Assembly (NCBI GenBank): GCA_964625775.1
Contig: CAZVEH010000002.1
Coordinates: 1 to 64,000, forward strand
Length of the DNA: 64,000 bases
From: GCA-2786165 sp964625775
GTDB lineage: Bacteria > Pseudomonadota > Gammaproteobacteria > Legionellales > Legionellaceae
Direction of reading: 5' to 3'
Shown: one piece after another, positions 1 through 7,992 of the stretch
Layout: every line of letters starts with the position of its first letter
Position numbering within the stretch: the first letter of the stretch is position 1
Program-made: the position numbers and the translations under genes
The notes under the pieces: generated by a model
Told to the model about the DNA's origin: nothing
The model's input: the letters and a program-made list of their open reading frames with translations, nothing else
Database searches by the model: none

Positions 1-2082
1 ATTCAGGAAGAATTAGAAAAAAACTCCTGGTGCATATTTATAGATAATTGGGATGAAAATACAGGACCCAAATGGGTAGCAATAAATCGAATTTTTAATA
101 GAGGAAATGGACTTCTTCTAATTACAACTCAACATCAATCTCCGTTTCATGAAAAAAATTGTTCGCTTGATTTAAGCAGAGGCTCAAATAAAGAGGCTGA
201 TTTGGCTGTGTATACGCATGAAAGCTGTATGTTAATAAATAAGATATTAGAGACATTAGAAGATAAAATGTCTTTAGGCTCTCAATCAGACTTAGAAAAT
301 TTAGCAAAAACATTAAATCATCTGCCTTTGGCATTGGCTCAAGCCGCTTGCTATATCTTATGGGAAAATAACGACAGACAAAGACAAGGCAGACCGCTTT
401 TTACCTATAATGATTATCAAAATTTGCTTGAAACAGAGACTAATTTATTGCTAAAAGCATATGCTGCTGTGTTAACTGAAAATAGAGATTATGTTACCAG
501 AGACGAAAAAAGTGAACATCCTGATTTTAGACGCTTAAAAACGCAAGAAGCCGCAGTAAGGTTATCTATTAAAAAAGCTATTGAAGGGCCAGACAATAAA
601 CCTCTTTTACAGTTGTTATGTTTTTGTGGGTTTATAGCAAGTGATGGCATTCCACAACAATTACTGAAAAATTATTTACAAGAAATTTTAGATGACCCAA
701 GTATTGCGTTATCAGACGAAAAGTTTTACGAAATTATTGGTGCAGCTCAAAATTATTCATTGCTGCAATATGAAGGCAATATATCATCTATAGATAATCT
801 TAATACTTTGCATATACATCGCGTCATTCAGAAGGTTTTGAGAGAAATCTTTCAAATTAGGGTAATACCGAATAGTACAGATTTGCTATTTGTAAAGGCA
901 GTTCCGGCATTAGAAAAATTGCTCATTTCACAGAAAAATAATAGTAAATATAGTTTACCCATACGAAGAGAGTTTTTAAGCCATGGAAGGCAACTTTACG
1001 ACCATATAATAGCTCTATTACCAATCGAATCTCTGCGTGAATGTGAATGGTATGGTCATTTACTCCTATTATTAGGGAAAACAGAAAATGTTTTGGTTCA
1101 ATATAGCATAGCAGAAGAGCATTTGAAGGCGGCTTTAAATTTTCATGGTAAAACTTCATTAAAAGTTGTTGTTGTTAATATACACATGGTATTAGGTAAT
1201 ATACTAGCTGATACAGGAAGATGTGATGATGCTTTAAATGAATATAGGTTGGCAGAGGATATATGTAAAGAACTGTCTGATGAGGCAATCAGTATTTTTG
1301 ATAGAAGCTATTATCTCTCTATGTGTTATCTAAATATCGGAGCAATATTTGCAGAAAGAAAGCAATTTGATGAAGCAAAAATTTATTTTGCTTCATCAAT
1401 AGATTTATTTCCTTCCGATGACAAGGTAGAAGTTCCTCACGAAGATTTGGCGATGGCACACAATAATCTGGGACATGTTCTACTATGTCTGGGGGATGAT
1501 AGGTGTGTCAATTCTCTGCGTAAATCATTAAGATTGTATGAATTAATTGGTGAAAAAACGGCACTAGGCTCAGTTCCTGATATTTTGGAGCCCCTAAATA
1601 ATCTCGGAGAAGCATATCAAAAAATGGGCTTATATTTTGCAGCGCGTGATCAATATACAAAGGCTCGCCGGGTATACAAAGCACACTGCCCATCTAATGA
1701 GCTTCATCCTAAGTGGGCAGATACATTGCATAATTTAGGAGCGCTCTCATTAAAGTGTGGTGATAATTATAGAGATCGAGAATCCTATGAGGACGCGTAC
1801 AATGATTATAACAAATCTTATAATATGAAGGTTTCTCTTTATAGTGGCAATCATGCGAGTATTGCCAAGACGTTAAAAGATTTGGGTATTTGCCAAGAGC
1901 GTTTACGTTTAAAAAATGATGCTGCTAAGAATACGTTTATCAAGGCTCGTGATATGTACCAAGTATTAAATAGTAAACAAGATCTAAAAATTTATGACGC
2001 TGATATAAAAGAACTTGATGTCATGATTAACAGTCTATCTCTTAAGGAAGAATTAACTAAACAAACAAGTTATAAAATGTAG
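1..2082 (+). CDS. STAND (NB-ARC-like) ATPase with TPR repeats, 5' end missing
   Basis: The frame is open from base 1, so the gene starts outside the window; 693 residues are visible. The first 80 residues keep the end of a nucleotide-binding domain: a Walker B-like CIFIDNWDE, a sensor-like GLLLITTQ and a GLPL-type motif LNHLPLALAQA. A winged-helix-like part follows (LLCFCGFIASDG). From about residue 290 to the end there are tetratricopeptide-type helical repeats with typical phrases such as AMAHNNLGHVLLCLG, LNNLGEAYQKMG and TLHNLGALSLKCG. Proteins of this build are signal-sensing switches, found as immune receptors, regulators or effectors. The N-terminal effector domain, which would tell the function, is not in the window. 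A second STAND protein of a different type lies at the right end. Confidence 0.85.
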   Translation: MQEELEKNSWCIFIDNWDENTGPKWVAINRIFNRGNGLLLITTQHQSPFHEKNCSLDLSRGSNKEADLAVYTHESCMLINKILETLEDKMSLGSQSDLENLAKTLNHLPLALAQAACYILWENNDRQRQGRPLFTYNDYQNLLETETNLLLKAYAAVLTENRDYVTRDEKSEHPDFRRLKTQEAAVRLSIKKAIEGPDNKPLLQLLCFCGFIASDGIPQQLLKNYLQEILDDPSIALSDEKFYEIIGAAQNYSLLQYEGNISSIDNLNTLHIHRVIQKVLREIFQIRVIPNSTDLLFVKAVPALEKLLISQKNNSKYSLPIRREFLSHGRQLYDHIIALLPIESLRECEWYGHLLLLLGKTENVLVQYSIAEEHLKAALNFHGKTSLKVVVVNIHMVLGNILADTGRCDDALNEYRLAEDICKELSDEAISIFDRSYYLSMCYLNIGAIFAERKQFDEAKIYFASSIDLFPSDDKVEVPHEDLAMAHNNLGHVLLCLGDDRCVNSLRKSLRLYELIGEKTALGSVPDILEPLNNLGEAYQKMGLYFAARDQYTKARRVYKAHCPSNELHPKWADTLHNLGALSLKCGDNYRDRESYEDAYNDYNKSYNMKVSLYSGNHASIAKTLKDLGICQERLRLKNDAAKNTFIKARDMYQVLNSKQDLKIYDADIKELDVMINSLSLKEELTKQTSYKM

Positions 2083-2089
2083 CAGACTG

Positions 2090-2107
2090 CTCCTCAGTAA
2101 TGAGGAG
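2090..2107. terminator. Hairpin between convergent genes, possible terminator
   Basis: A perfect 7-bp stem (CTCCTCA / TGAGGAG) with a GTAA loop lies 8 bases after the STAND stop codon and before the end of the opposing RHH-traI operon. There is no clear T-run on either side, so termination is a guess from position. Confidence 0.35.
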
Positions 2108-2146
2108 TGGTTACTCTCGACATTTTGACTAATTTTTTCGACCACA

Positions 2147-2464
2147 TTAAGAGTCACTCTCGATTTCCGTAAGTTTTTGTTCAGTCATTTTCCATAATTT
2201 ATCAAAATCACTTTGCTCAAGTTTGAGTACTTCAGCAGATACCTTTTTGAGTAAAGCATTCATTTGAATAATCAAAAGATTACAATGTTTATCAACTTTA
2301 CTATCGCCCTTAGCCATATTTTCAAATGAATCGCTTGCTAAATAATTTAACCCAACACCCATCAATTGATTAATAATATTAGACATGGAATCATTCTGTT
2401 GAACGGATAATGATGTCAGTCTGTTGTATGTTGTTTGCGGCAAAGATATAGTAATTCTTGGCAT
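2147..2464 (-). CDS. Ribbon-helix-helix protein, probable relaxosome accessory
   Basis: A 105-residue protein beginning MPRITISLPQTTYNRL, which fits a ribbon-helix-helix N-terminus (beta strand, then two helices up to about residue 50), followed by a charged, likely helical tail. It lies 14 bp downstream of the relaxase gene on the same strand and closes the transfer operon. RHH proteins next to MOBF relaxases (TraY, TrwA) usually bind oriT and help nicking; that role is inferred from family and neighbour. No oriT could be recognised beside it. Confidence 0.65.
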   Translation of the reverse strand: MPRITISLPQTTYNRLTSLSVQQNDSMSNIINQLMGVGLNYLASDSFENMAKGDSKVDKHCNLLIIQMNALLKKVSAEVLKLEQSDFDKLWKMTEQKLTEIESDS

Positions 2465-2478
2465 GTAAATCCCCCTGT

Positions 2479-5400
2479 TTATCGTTCTAATTCTTTGGTT
2501 TTATTTGGATAAATATTTTTATTAACCTCGATATCCAGGTCATTATTGATGTTTTCTCGTTGGCGTTGTTTTTCAATAACCGGCTGGATTGAAATAGAGG
2601 TATATTTTTTATAAGTTTCTTGATGGGTTTTTAGATTTTCAGAAGATAAAACATCAAGAGAGGCCAATTTTTCATGATTTCTACTTTCTAATGCATGGGT
2701 CAATTCTTCCTTGTTATCGGTAACCAAGATCATGCCATGCACTGCTCTTGATATTTGGACATAAAAATTTTCCTGAGTGACCGCAAATCGGCGATAAGAC
2801 TCCATTAAACCAATGCCATAAGGTGCATCTTTCCCTTGAACCTTATAATTAGTTAAGACAAACCCATAATCGATGTGTTTTAAAGGAGAACCATCCTTAC
2901 TTAATACCGTTTCCAACCCATTCTTATCCTTAAAAACCAAATCCTTTTCTCGAATCTCACCTAAAATAGCGCAATCTCCATTTCGAACATTCTCTGATTT
3001 AAAATTTCTCGTCCATTGGATTTTATCCCCTACTCTAAGCTCAATCGGAGATTCTTTATAAACTTCGATAATTCTCTCAAAAGCCGAAGTGTGTGTTTTA
3101 TATTGGGGCAAGCTCTTTAAGGGAAATAAAAGTGTGTTGCCATCTTTATCCATAAGCGGCAGTACATTATCTCGGCGATGAGTTTTGGTAATGCCATCAA
3201 TCTTGTAATACTCACCCTGCTTGACACGATGCTGCCTAAAATCTTGATTAAATCGAAGCACATCATCTTTTTGATAATTGGCGGTAAAACGTAGTTGTAT
3301 CGCTTCTAACTGTTTAGATTGCAACCTGTTTTGAGTAATAGGCGAATTTTTTAGGGCTCCCTCTTTAATCAAACCCTCTCTAATTCTCTGTGTGATTGCT
3401 TCACGATTCGCATGTGTAGGAGCAAAAAGTAGCGTTTGGTCACGAACTTCTTCTGATAAAGATAACCAATGATTAGCAATCCAATCTACCCTTTGTTCAT
3501 GACTGGACAGCTCTTTTACTTCAATTTTATCTAATGCTTCACGTACTTCTCCTTTTGTGGCGTGGATAACGGCTTTTAAAAGATCTTTATTTTTTTGTCG
3601 GACGATTTCATCCATGACACTGGTTTTTAGATCATAATCTTGAGTTAGCCCAAAGATCCTACCGCAACTTATGCTTGGCAATTGCGCCCTATCTCCCACC
3701 AACACAAGCCTCGCCCCTACTCGCTCAATATGTTTAATAAGCTCATGTCCTTGCGAAGATGACAGCATAGAGGCCTCATCAACGATATAGAGCATTTTAG
3801 ATAGCGAATTGCTTTTAGCTGCCTTCAACTCTTGGTGAACTATGGGGAATACATCTGACTCAATTCCTGCTTTAGTTTGTAATTCATGTGATGCCGAGCT
3901 TGCAACTGTAATCCCACGGGTAGAAAAGCCCTGCTCTTCAATGAGTAACCGTGCTTCGCTTAGCATGGTGGTCTTGGCAACCCCTGCATACCCTTGAACA
4001 GCAATAAATCTATCCTTGGTCGTCAATATGCAATTCATTGCCTCTTTTTGAGATGCAGTCATAGGATACGAAAGATCCTTAGCTCTTGTTTCTTGGAAGG
4101 CTGCGACTAGTTCCAGTTCACAAATTGGTTGTATAACACCCTTGTTTTGTTCGATTCTTGCAATGGATTCGGCTTCCATTGTTAAAAGCCAAGGTGTTGT
4201 GTAATAAGATTGATTGGTATCAGTACATTTAGCTCTATATAACTTTTGATCCTCTACCGATTTCGTAATGGAGCTTATGAGAGAGGCAAATGAAATGGGT
4301 TTATCACTAATTAGGCTATGTTTCAGACATTCAAACCTTAACTCTCTGTCACTAAAAACCGACGTTCTTTGGCTTAAAGTCTCAATCGCAACATTAACAC
4401 AAGCAGCAGCTAGTTCGGACTCTTGAGGTGCCTTAGATAAACCGGCAATATATGCCATAAACTTTTCTTTTATATTAGAAGCCCAAGACTTTGGTGTATT
4501 AAGCGACATTGGATTTTGCATAAAATTATGTGCATCAAATCCAATGTCACCTGCACGTTTTTGCCAACGCTCTTGTAACTTCTCAAAATTATGTTCTTCT
4601 TTTCCTTGTCGTGTAAGAATGGCAGCCTTCGATGCGCCCTCGGCACTTACCCAACCTTTTTCATCCATAAACGCTTCAATTTCTTTCCTACGGCTCGAAA
4701 ATTCTTGCAATACGTTGTCTGAGATCCCATCAATCTCAAACAATCCAGGCTTTTTAATGTCAAGCGAAAATCCCGCTTCTTTTAGGCTGTTTGCCAAGTG
4801 TTGCCGGTATAATAGTCCGCAGTAATGGGCATTGTTTTGAATTTGCTCAACCACACCATGTTGCCTTGATTTATCGCTTGCAAGAGATTTGGCTTTACCA
4901 TCCCAAAAGGTCATATTCATGGTGACACAATGGGTATGAAGTGCGGGGTCGCCATTTCGAGAGCTAGGCTGTCTGAAACTAGCCACCAATAAGTTATTGG
5001 TTTTTTGGTAAGTAATTTTGTCGTTTACAGATAAACGGGTTTCAGCAAACTCTTTTTCAATAGTTGAAATTGCAAATTTCACCGCATTATCATGAAAACA
5101 GACAAGCGCTGGTGCCACTCCAAGTCCCACCAAAAGTGATACGGACTTTGGTGCAGAAAACGTCATATCGAATCCAGGACGATGTTCCCCCTTAAAATTC
5201 TTCAAAACTTGTCCGTCAGGCAAATGCCCTTTCAATAAATTTTCTAAATCCTTTGAGTCAATTTCACCTTCAAGACCTAAATATTCACGGCCACCACCTA
5301 ACCAACAGGTAGAATTTGAATCTGATTGATAGTATTCAACAGCTCCTAAATAGTATTTAGATGCACTCGTAGCTGATTTTAATGGCTGGACACTTAACAT
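2479..5400 (-). CDS. traI: MOBF conjugative relaxase-helicase TraI
   Basis: At 973 residues it is about the size of TrwC and shorter than F TraI. The N-terminal relaxase domain shows paired tyrosines (YY at 16-17 and 23-24), HRPGFDMTFSAPKS (73-86) and the metal-site core DPALHTH (H155, H157). The C-terminal SF1 helicase has Walker A GYAGVAKTT, Walker B LYIVDEASML, LVGDRAQLPSI and a late TNYKVQGKDAPYG / QISRAVHGM pair. It nicks oriT, stays on the 5' end and unwinds the strand for export. Oddity: by hand alignment with F TraI, the first metal-binding histidine (FHHDTSR) is replaced by glutamine (FRQPSSR). It follows traD by 13 bp. Confidence 0.95.
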   Translation of the reverse strand: MLSVQPLKSATSASKYYLGAVEYYQSDSNSTCWLGGGREYLGLEGEIDSKDLENLLKGHLPDGQVLKNFKGEHRPGFDMTFSAPKSVSLLVGLGVAPALVCFHDNAVKFAISTIEKEFAETRLSVNDKITYQKTNNLLVASFRQPSSRNGDPALHTHCVTMNMTFWDGKAKSLASDKSRQHGVVEQIQNNAHYCGLLYRQHLANSLKEAGFSLDIKKPGLFEIDGISDNVLQEFSSRRKEIEAFMDEKGWVSAEGASKAAILTRQGKEEHNFEKLQERWQKRAGDIGFDAHNFMQNPMSLNTPKSWASNIKEKFMAYIAGLSKAPQESELAAACVNVAIETLSQRTSVFSDRELRFECLKHSLISDKPISFASLISSITKSVEDQKLYRAKCTDTNQSYYTTPWLLTMEAESIARIEQNKGVIQPICELELVAAFQETRAKDLSYPMTASQKEAMNCILTTKDRFIAVQGYAGVAKTTMLSEARLLIEEQGFSTRGITVASSASHELQTKAGIESDVFPIVHQELKAAKSNSLSKMLYIVDEASMLSSSQGHELIKHIERVGARLVLVGDRAQLPSISCGRIFGLTQDYDLKTSVMDEIVRQKNKDLLKAVIHATKGEVREALDKIEVKELSSHEQRVDWIANHWLSLSEEVRDQTLLFAPTHANREAITQRIREGLIKEGALKNSPITQNRLQSKQLEAIQLRFTANYQKDDVLRFNQDFRQHRVKQGEYYKIDGITKTHRRDNVLPLMDKDGNTLLFPLKSLPQYKTHTSAFERIIEVYKESPIELRVGDKIQWTRNFKSENVRNGDCAILGEIREKDLVFKDKNGLETVLSKDGSPLKHIDYGFVLTNYKVQGKDAPYGIGLMESYRRFAVTQENFYVQISRAVHGMILVTDNKEELTHALESRNHEKLASLDVLSSENLKTHQETYKKYTSISIQPVIEKQRQRENINNDLDIEVNKNIYPNKTKELER

Positions 5401-5413
5401 ATTTATAAATCCT

Positions 5414-7378
5414 TCAATCTAAATACTCACTAAAAAGCCCTTTCACGCTTGGAGCCAGTGAAGGAATAGGCGAAACAAGCGCGCCCTTCTCATCCAAGAC
5501 ACTTTCTAGATTGGTTTCATTTTCAGCAATATGACTTGCCACCTCATCAAATATTTGAATTTTTTTAACAGCCACATCAACATCTGGATTAAGCTGCACA
5601 ACTAAGGCTTGTTGATTGATTTTCTCCAAAGCATCAAAATCAATAACACGCTCAATGAGTGGGTCAGAACAAGCTTTTCGCTCTATATAATCCATCTTAA
5701 TGCGTGCAATAGGATGGTCTCCTATCACCCGTACATAACACTCCAAATCTTCCATCGTCATAATTTGACCGGCATCTACCGTTTTACGAGTAACACGTTG
5801 CGTTGAAATGGTATTCCCATCTCTTATAGAATCAGGGCCATAGGACTGGCTTTCACGAACTTCATCAACAAGTTGCTCGCCTAAATCATCAGACACCCAC
5901 TTAGCTACCCTGCTTTTGGGGCTTCTGAAATATAAACTCGTATTCAACAAGTCAGTAATAGCATGTGCCTCATGATGGCCGTATAAGAACTCAAGCTGAG
6001 TTATTGATTGGATACCAATTGCTACACACCCTCCAAATTTACGAATATCTGCAACCGTGTCAGATAAGCCCTCAAGTCTTTGAAGACTGGCTGACTCATC
6101 CATAACAAGCCAGATACGTTTGTTGGTATTAGGTTTCAATGATTGAATTGCTTGCATCGCAAGCCCTAACCACAAAGAAATTAGAGGCTTAATTTCTTTG
6201 TGGTATTTCGAACGTGAGGTGATAAAAAGCCACCCCTTTTTTGGGGAATCAGACTCGGTGACTTGTTGGATCCATTCCTTGATAGAAAATTTGGATGCAC
6301 CATTTTTATCAAGACCCTCTAAAAATCTTAGCGATTTCATGTAAGTTGCAAGCACTGACTTAATAGAAATAGCTGTCTTTTCAATCTCACGGCTCACAAG
6401 ATTTTCAGATTCAGTCCCTTTTAATAAATCACGTAAATCTTCAAGTGTTGTGGTCAGCAATAATTGAAGCAATAAAATGGCGCTCTTATCATCTCGATTG
6501 CGTATTTTCCACATCATGCTCGTTAAAATAGTTCGTGCTGAATCCACCCAAAAAGGATCACTGCCTTGCACTGCTTTGGGAATCAAATAGGAAGCAAGAC
6601 TCCCAAATTCCATTGGATTTGAACACTCACTCCATAAAGCCCAATTTGCACACGTTATCGATACTGGATTAAGCTCAACATCCGTTTCTTTATTAAAGAA
6701 ATAGGGCTTGATGGTGCATTCCTTGTCGTAAATAATAGCAGGCTCCCCAAGCCTTCTAATTTCATCCAAAAGCCTCATCATGGCTTGGGTTTTCCCAGAA
6801 CCAGTTGAGCCATGAAAGAAAAGACCTTGAAACTCAGACCGCTTTGGCATAGGAAAATCTGTTAAGAGATAGACATCCGAAATACCTCGCGCCCCACGTT
6901 TGATTGATTTTTTGAGCTGCATTGGATCTTTTGTAAATCGAGTACCAGAAATATGCTTATCAACGCTGTATTTCTCGCCTTTTTTAGTAAAAAACCTAAT
7001 TACAAAGAAAACCACAACAATATAAATCATCGCACTTATAAAAAGTGCGATGATTAAATCGTGGGTTAACAACTTTTTAGAATGCGCCACTACTTGTTGT
7101 AAATTAGCACTTTTCAGAAAATAGCTCGAAGTGAACCCTCCCCTACTACCACGCCAAATGACATGATCTCCAAAACCTAGTTTATCCATTACCTTGGCAT
7201 ATAGTTGCAACCCACATGCAAGCAGTTGAAATCGTGAAGTGCACATAAGAATGGCACTCACAAGCCCGCAAAAGCCTGTGATGCCCCATATGAGAAAGCG
7301 ATTACTTACCTGCACCATCATGCGCGTGTTGTATCCAAAAATCTGTCCGCCTCTTATAAACTGCTTACCTTGATTCAT
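5414..7378 (-). CDS. traD: Type IV coupling protein TraD
   Basis: A 654-residue inner-membrane ATPase that links the relaxosome to the secretion channel. Two hydrophobic segments lie in the first 140 residues (FLIWGITGFCGLVSAILMC and IALFISAMIYIVVVFFVIRF). The cytoplasmic RecA-like domain has Walker A GLFFHGSTGSGKTQAM near residue 180 and Walker B IWLVMDESASL near 410, followed by the conserved GGCVAIGIQS. The start overlaps the stop of the upstream membrane protein by 4 bp, so the two are probably translationally coupled. The order traG-x-traD-traI matches the F plasmid. Confidence 0.95.
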   Translation of the reverse strand: MNQGKQFIRGGQIFGYNTRMMVQVSNRFLIWGITGFCGLVSAILMCTSRFQLLACGLQLYAKVMDKLGFGDHVIWRGSRGGFTSSYFLKSANLQQVVAHSKKLLTHDLIIALFISAMIYIVVVFFVIRFFTKKGEKYSVDKHISGTRFTKDPMQLKKSIKRGARGISDVYLLTDFPMPKRSEFQGLFFHGSTGSGKTQAMMRLLDEIRRLGEPAIIYDKECTIKPYFFNKETDVELNPVSITCANWALWSECSNPMEFGSLASYLIPKAVQGSDPFWVDSARTILTSMMWKIRNRDDKSAILLLQLLLTTTLEDLRDLLKGTESENLVSREIEKTAISIKSVLATYMKSLRFLEGLDKNGASKFSIKEWIQQVTESDSPKKGWLFITSRSKYHKEIKPLISLWLGLAMQAIQSLKPNTNKRIWLVMDESASLQRLEGLSDTVADIRKFGGCVAIGIQSITQLEFLYGHHEAHAITDLLNTSLYFRSPKSRVAKWVSDDLGEQLVDEVRESQSYGPDSIRDGNTISTQRVTRKTVDAGQIMTMEDLECYVRVIGDHPIARIKMDYIERKACSDPLIERVIDFDALEKINQQALVVQLNPDVDVAVKKIQIFDEVASHIAENETNLESVLDEKGALVSPIPSLAPSVKGLFSEYLD

Positions 7379-7992
7379 GTTTTTACCTTATGACGCTCGT
7401 TAAATGCCCTGACTCCTTCAAATAGAAACCCTGCTCCAACGCGTTCTAATTCGAAATTGATATAAAGTCTTATTAAAATCAGAGCAATAATTGCGGAACT
7501 AAATTGAGTGAACCGTAAGTCAAACAAAATCCAATCAAGTTGAAACGGGCTTAGTGAACCAATCTCGGTATATTTGGAGAAATTGAAAAATAGGGAAATG
7601 ATGGCATAACAAAGGCAATAGACGACCAAATACGCGACACCTATGTTTCTACATTTTTGTTTGATAACAGCCTCACACTCAAGTTTTCCGTTCAACAACC
7701 GGGACAGCAACAGCGGTCGTCTTAATGCAAAACTTAAAACAATGCTGACAATGGCGCTATAAAACGCTGTTTTTATCGTCCAATATCCATTGATGAGTGG
7801 GTATAGTCCTAGTGTATGCAAACCAATTTGCAAACCGAGACTTAAGATAAATAGCCCCGCTGTTAACGCAGTCCATATGATAATAAGCCGCCCATACAAG
7901 CTATTTTTAGAAACAGGATTGGGCTCCATATTCAAAAGTTTTTTTGCATCTTCTTTTAATACCTCATTCAATCTTTGTTTTTCCATTTTCAT
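7375..7992 (-). CDS. Multi-pass membrane protein in the traS position
   Basis: A 205-residue protein with four likely membrane segments (about residues 33-58, 70-90, 112-135 and 158-175) and no motif I recognise. It overlaps traG by 4 bp and traD by 4 bp, so it is an integral part of the operon. In the F plasmid the gene between traG and traD is traS, an inner-membrane entry-exclusion protein that is very variable in sequence. A TraS-like role is therefore an inference from position and topology only; a TraD-assisting membrane protein is the alternative. Confidence 0.7.
   Translation of the reverse strand: MKMEKQRLNEVLKEDAKKLLNMEPNPVSKNSLYGRLIIIWTALTAGLFILSLGLQIGLHTLGLYPLINGYWTIKTAFYSAIVSIVLSFALRRPLLLSRLLNGKLECEAVIKQKCRNIGVAYLVVYCLCYAIISLFFNFSKYTEIGSLSPFQLDWILFDLRFTQFSSAIIALILIRLYINFELERVGAGFLFEGVRAFNERHKVKT

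Noticed and set aside
2083..2146. oriT next to the relaxase operon
   Set aside because: Only short direct repeats (GTTACTCTCGAC / GTCACTCTCGAT) are seen; no nick-site motif that I can name. oriT remains unlocated in the window.
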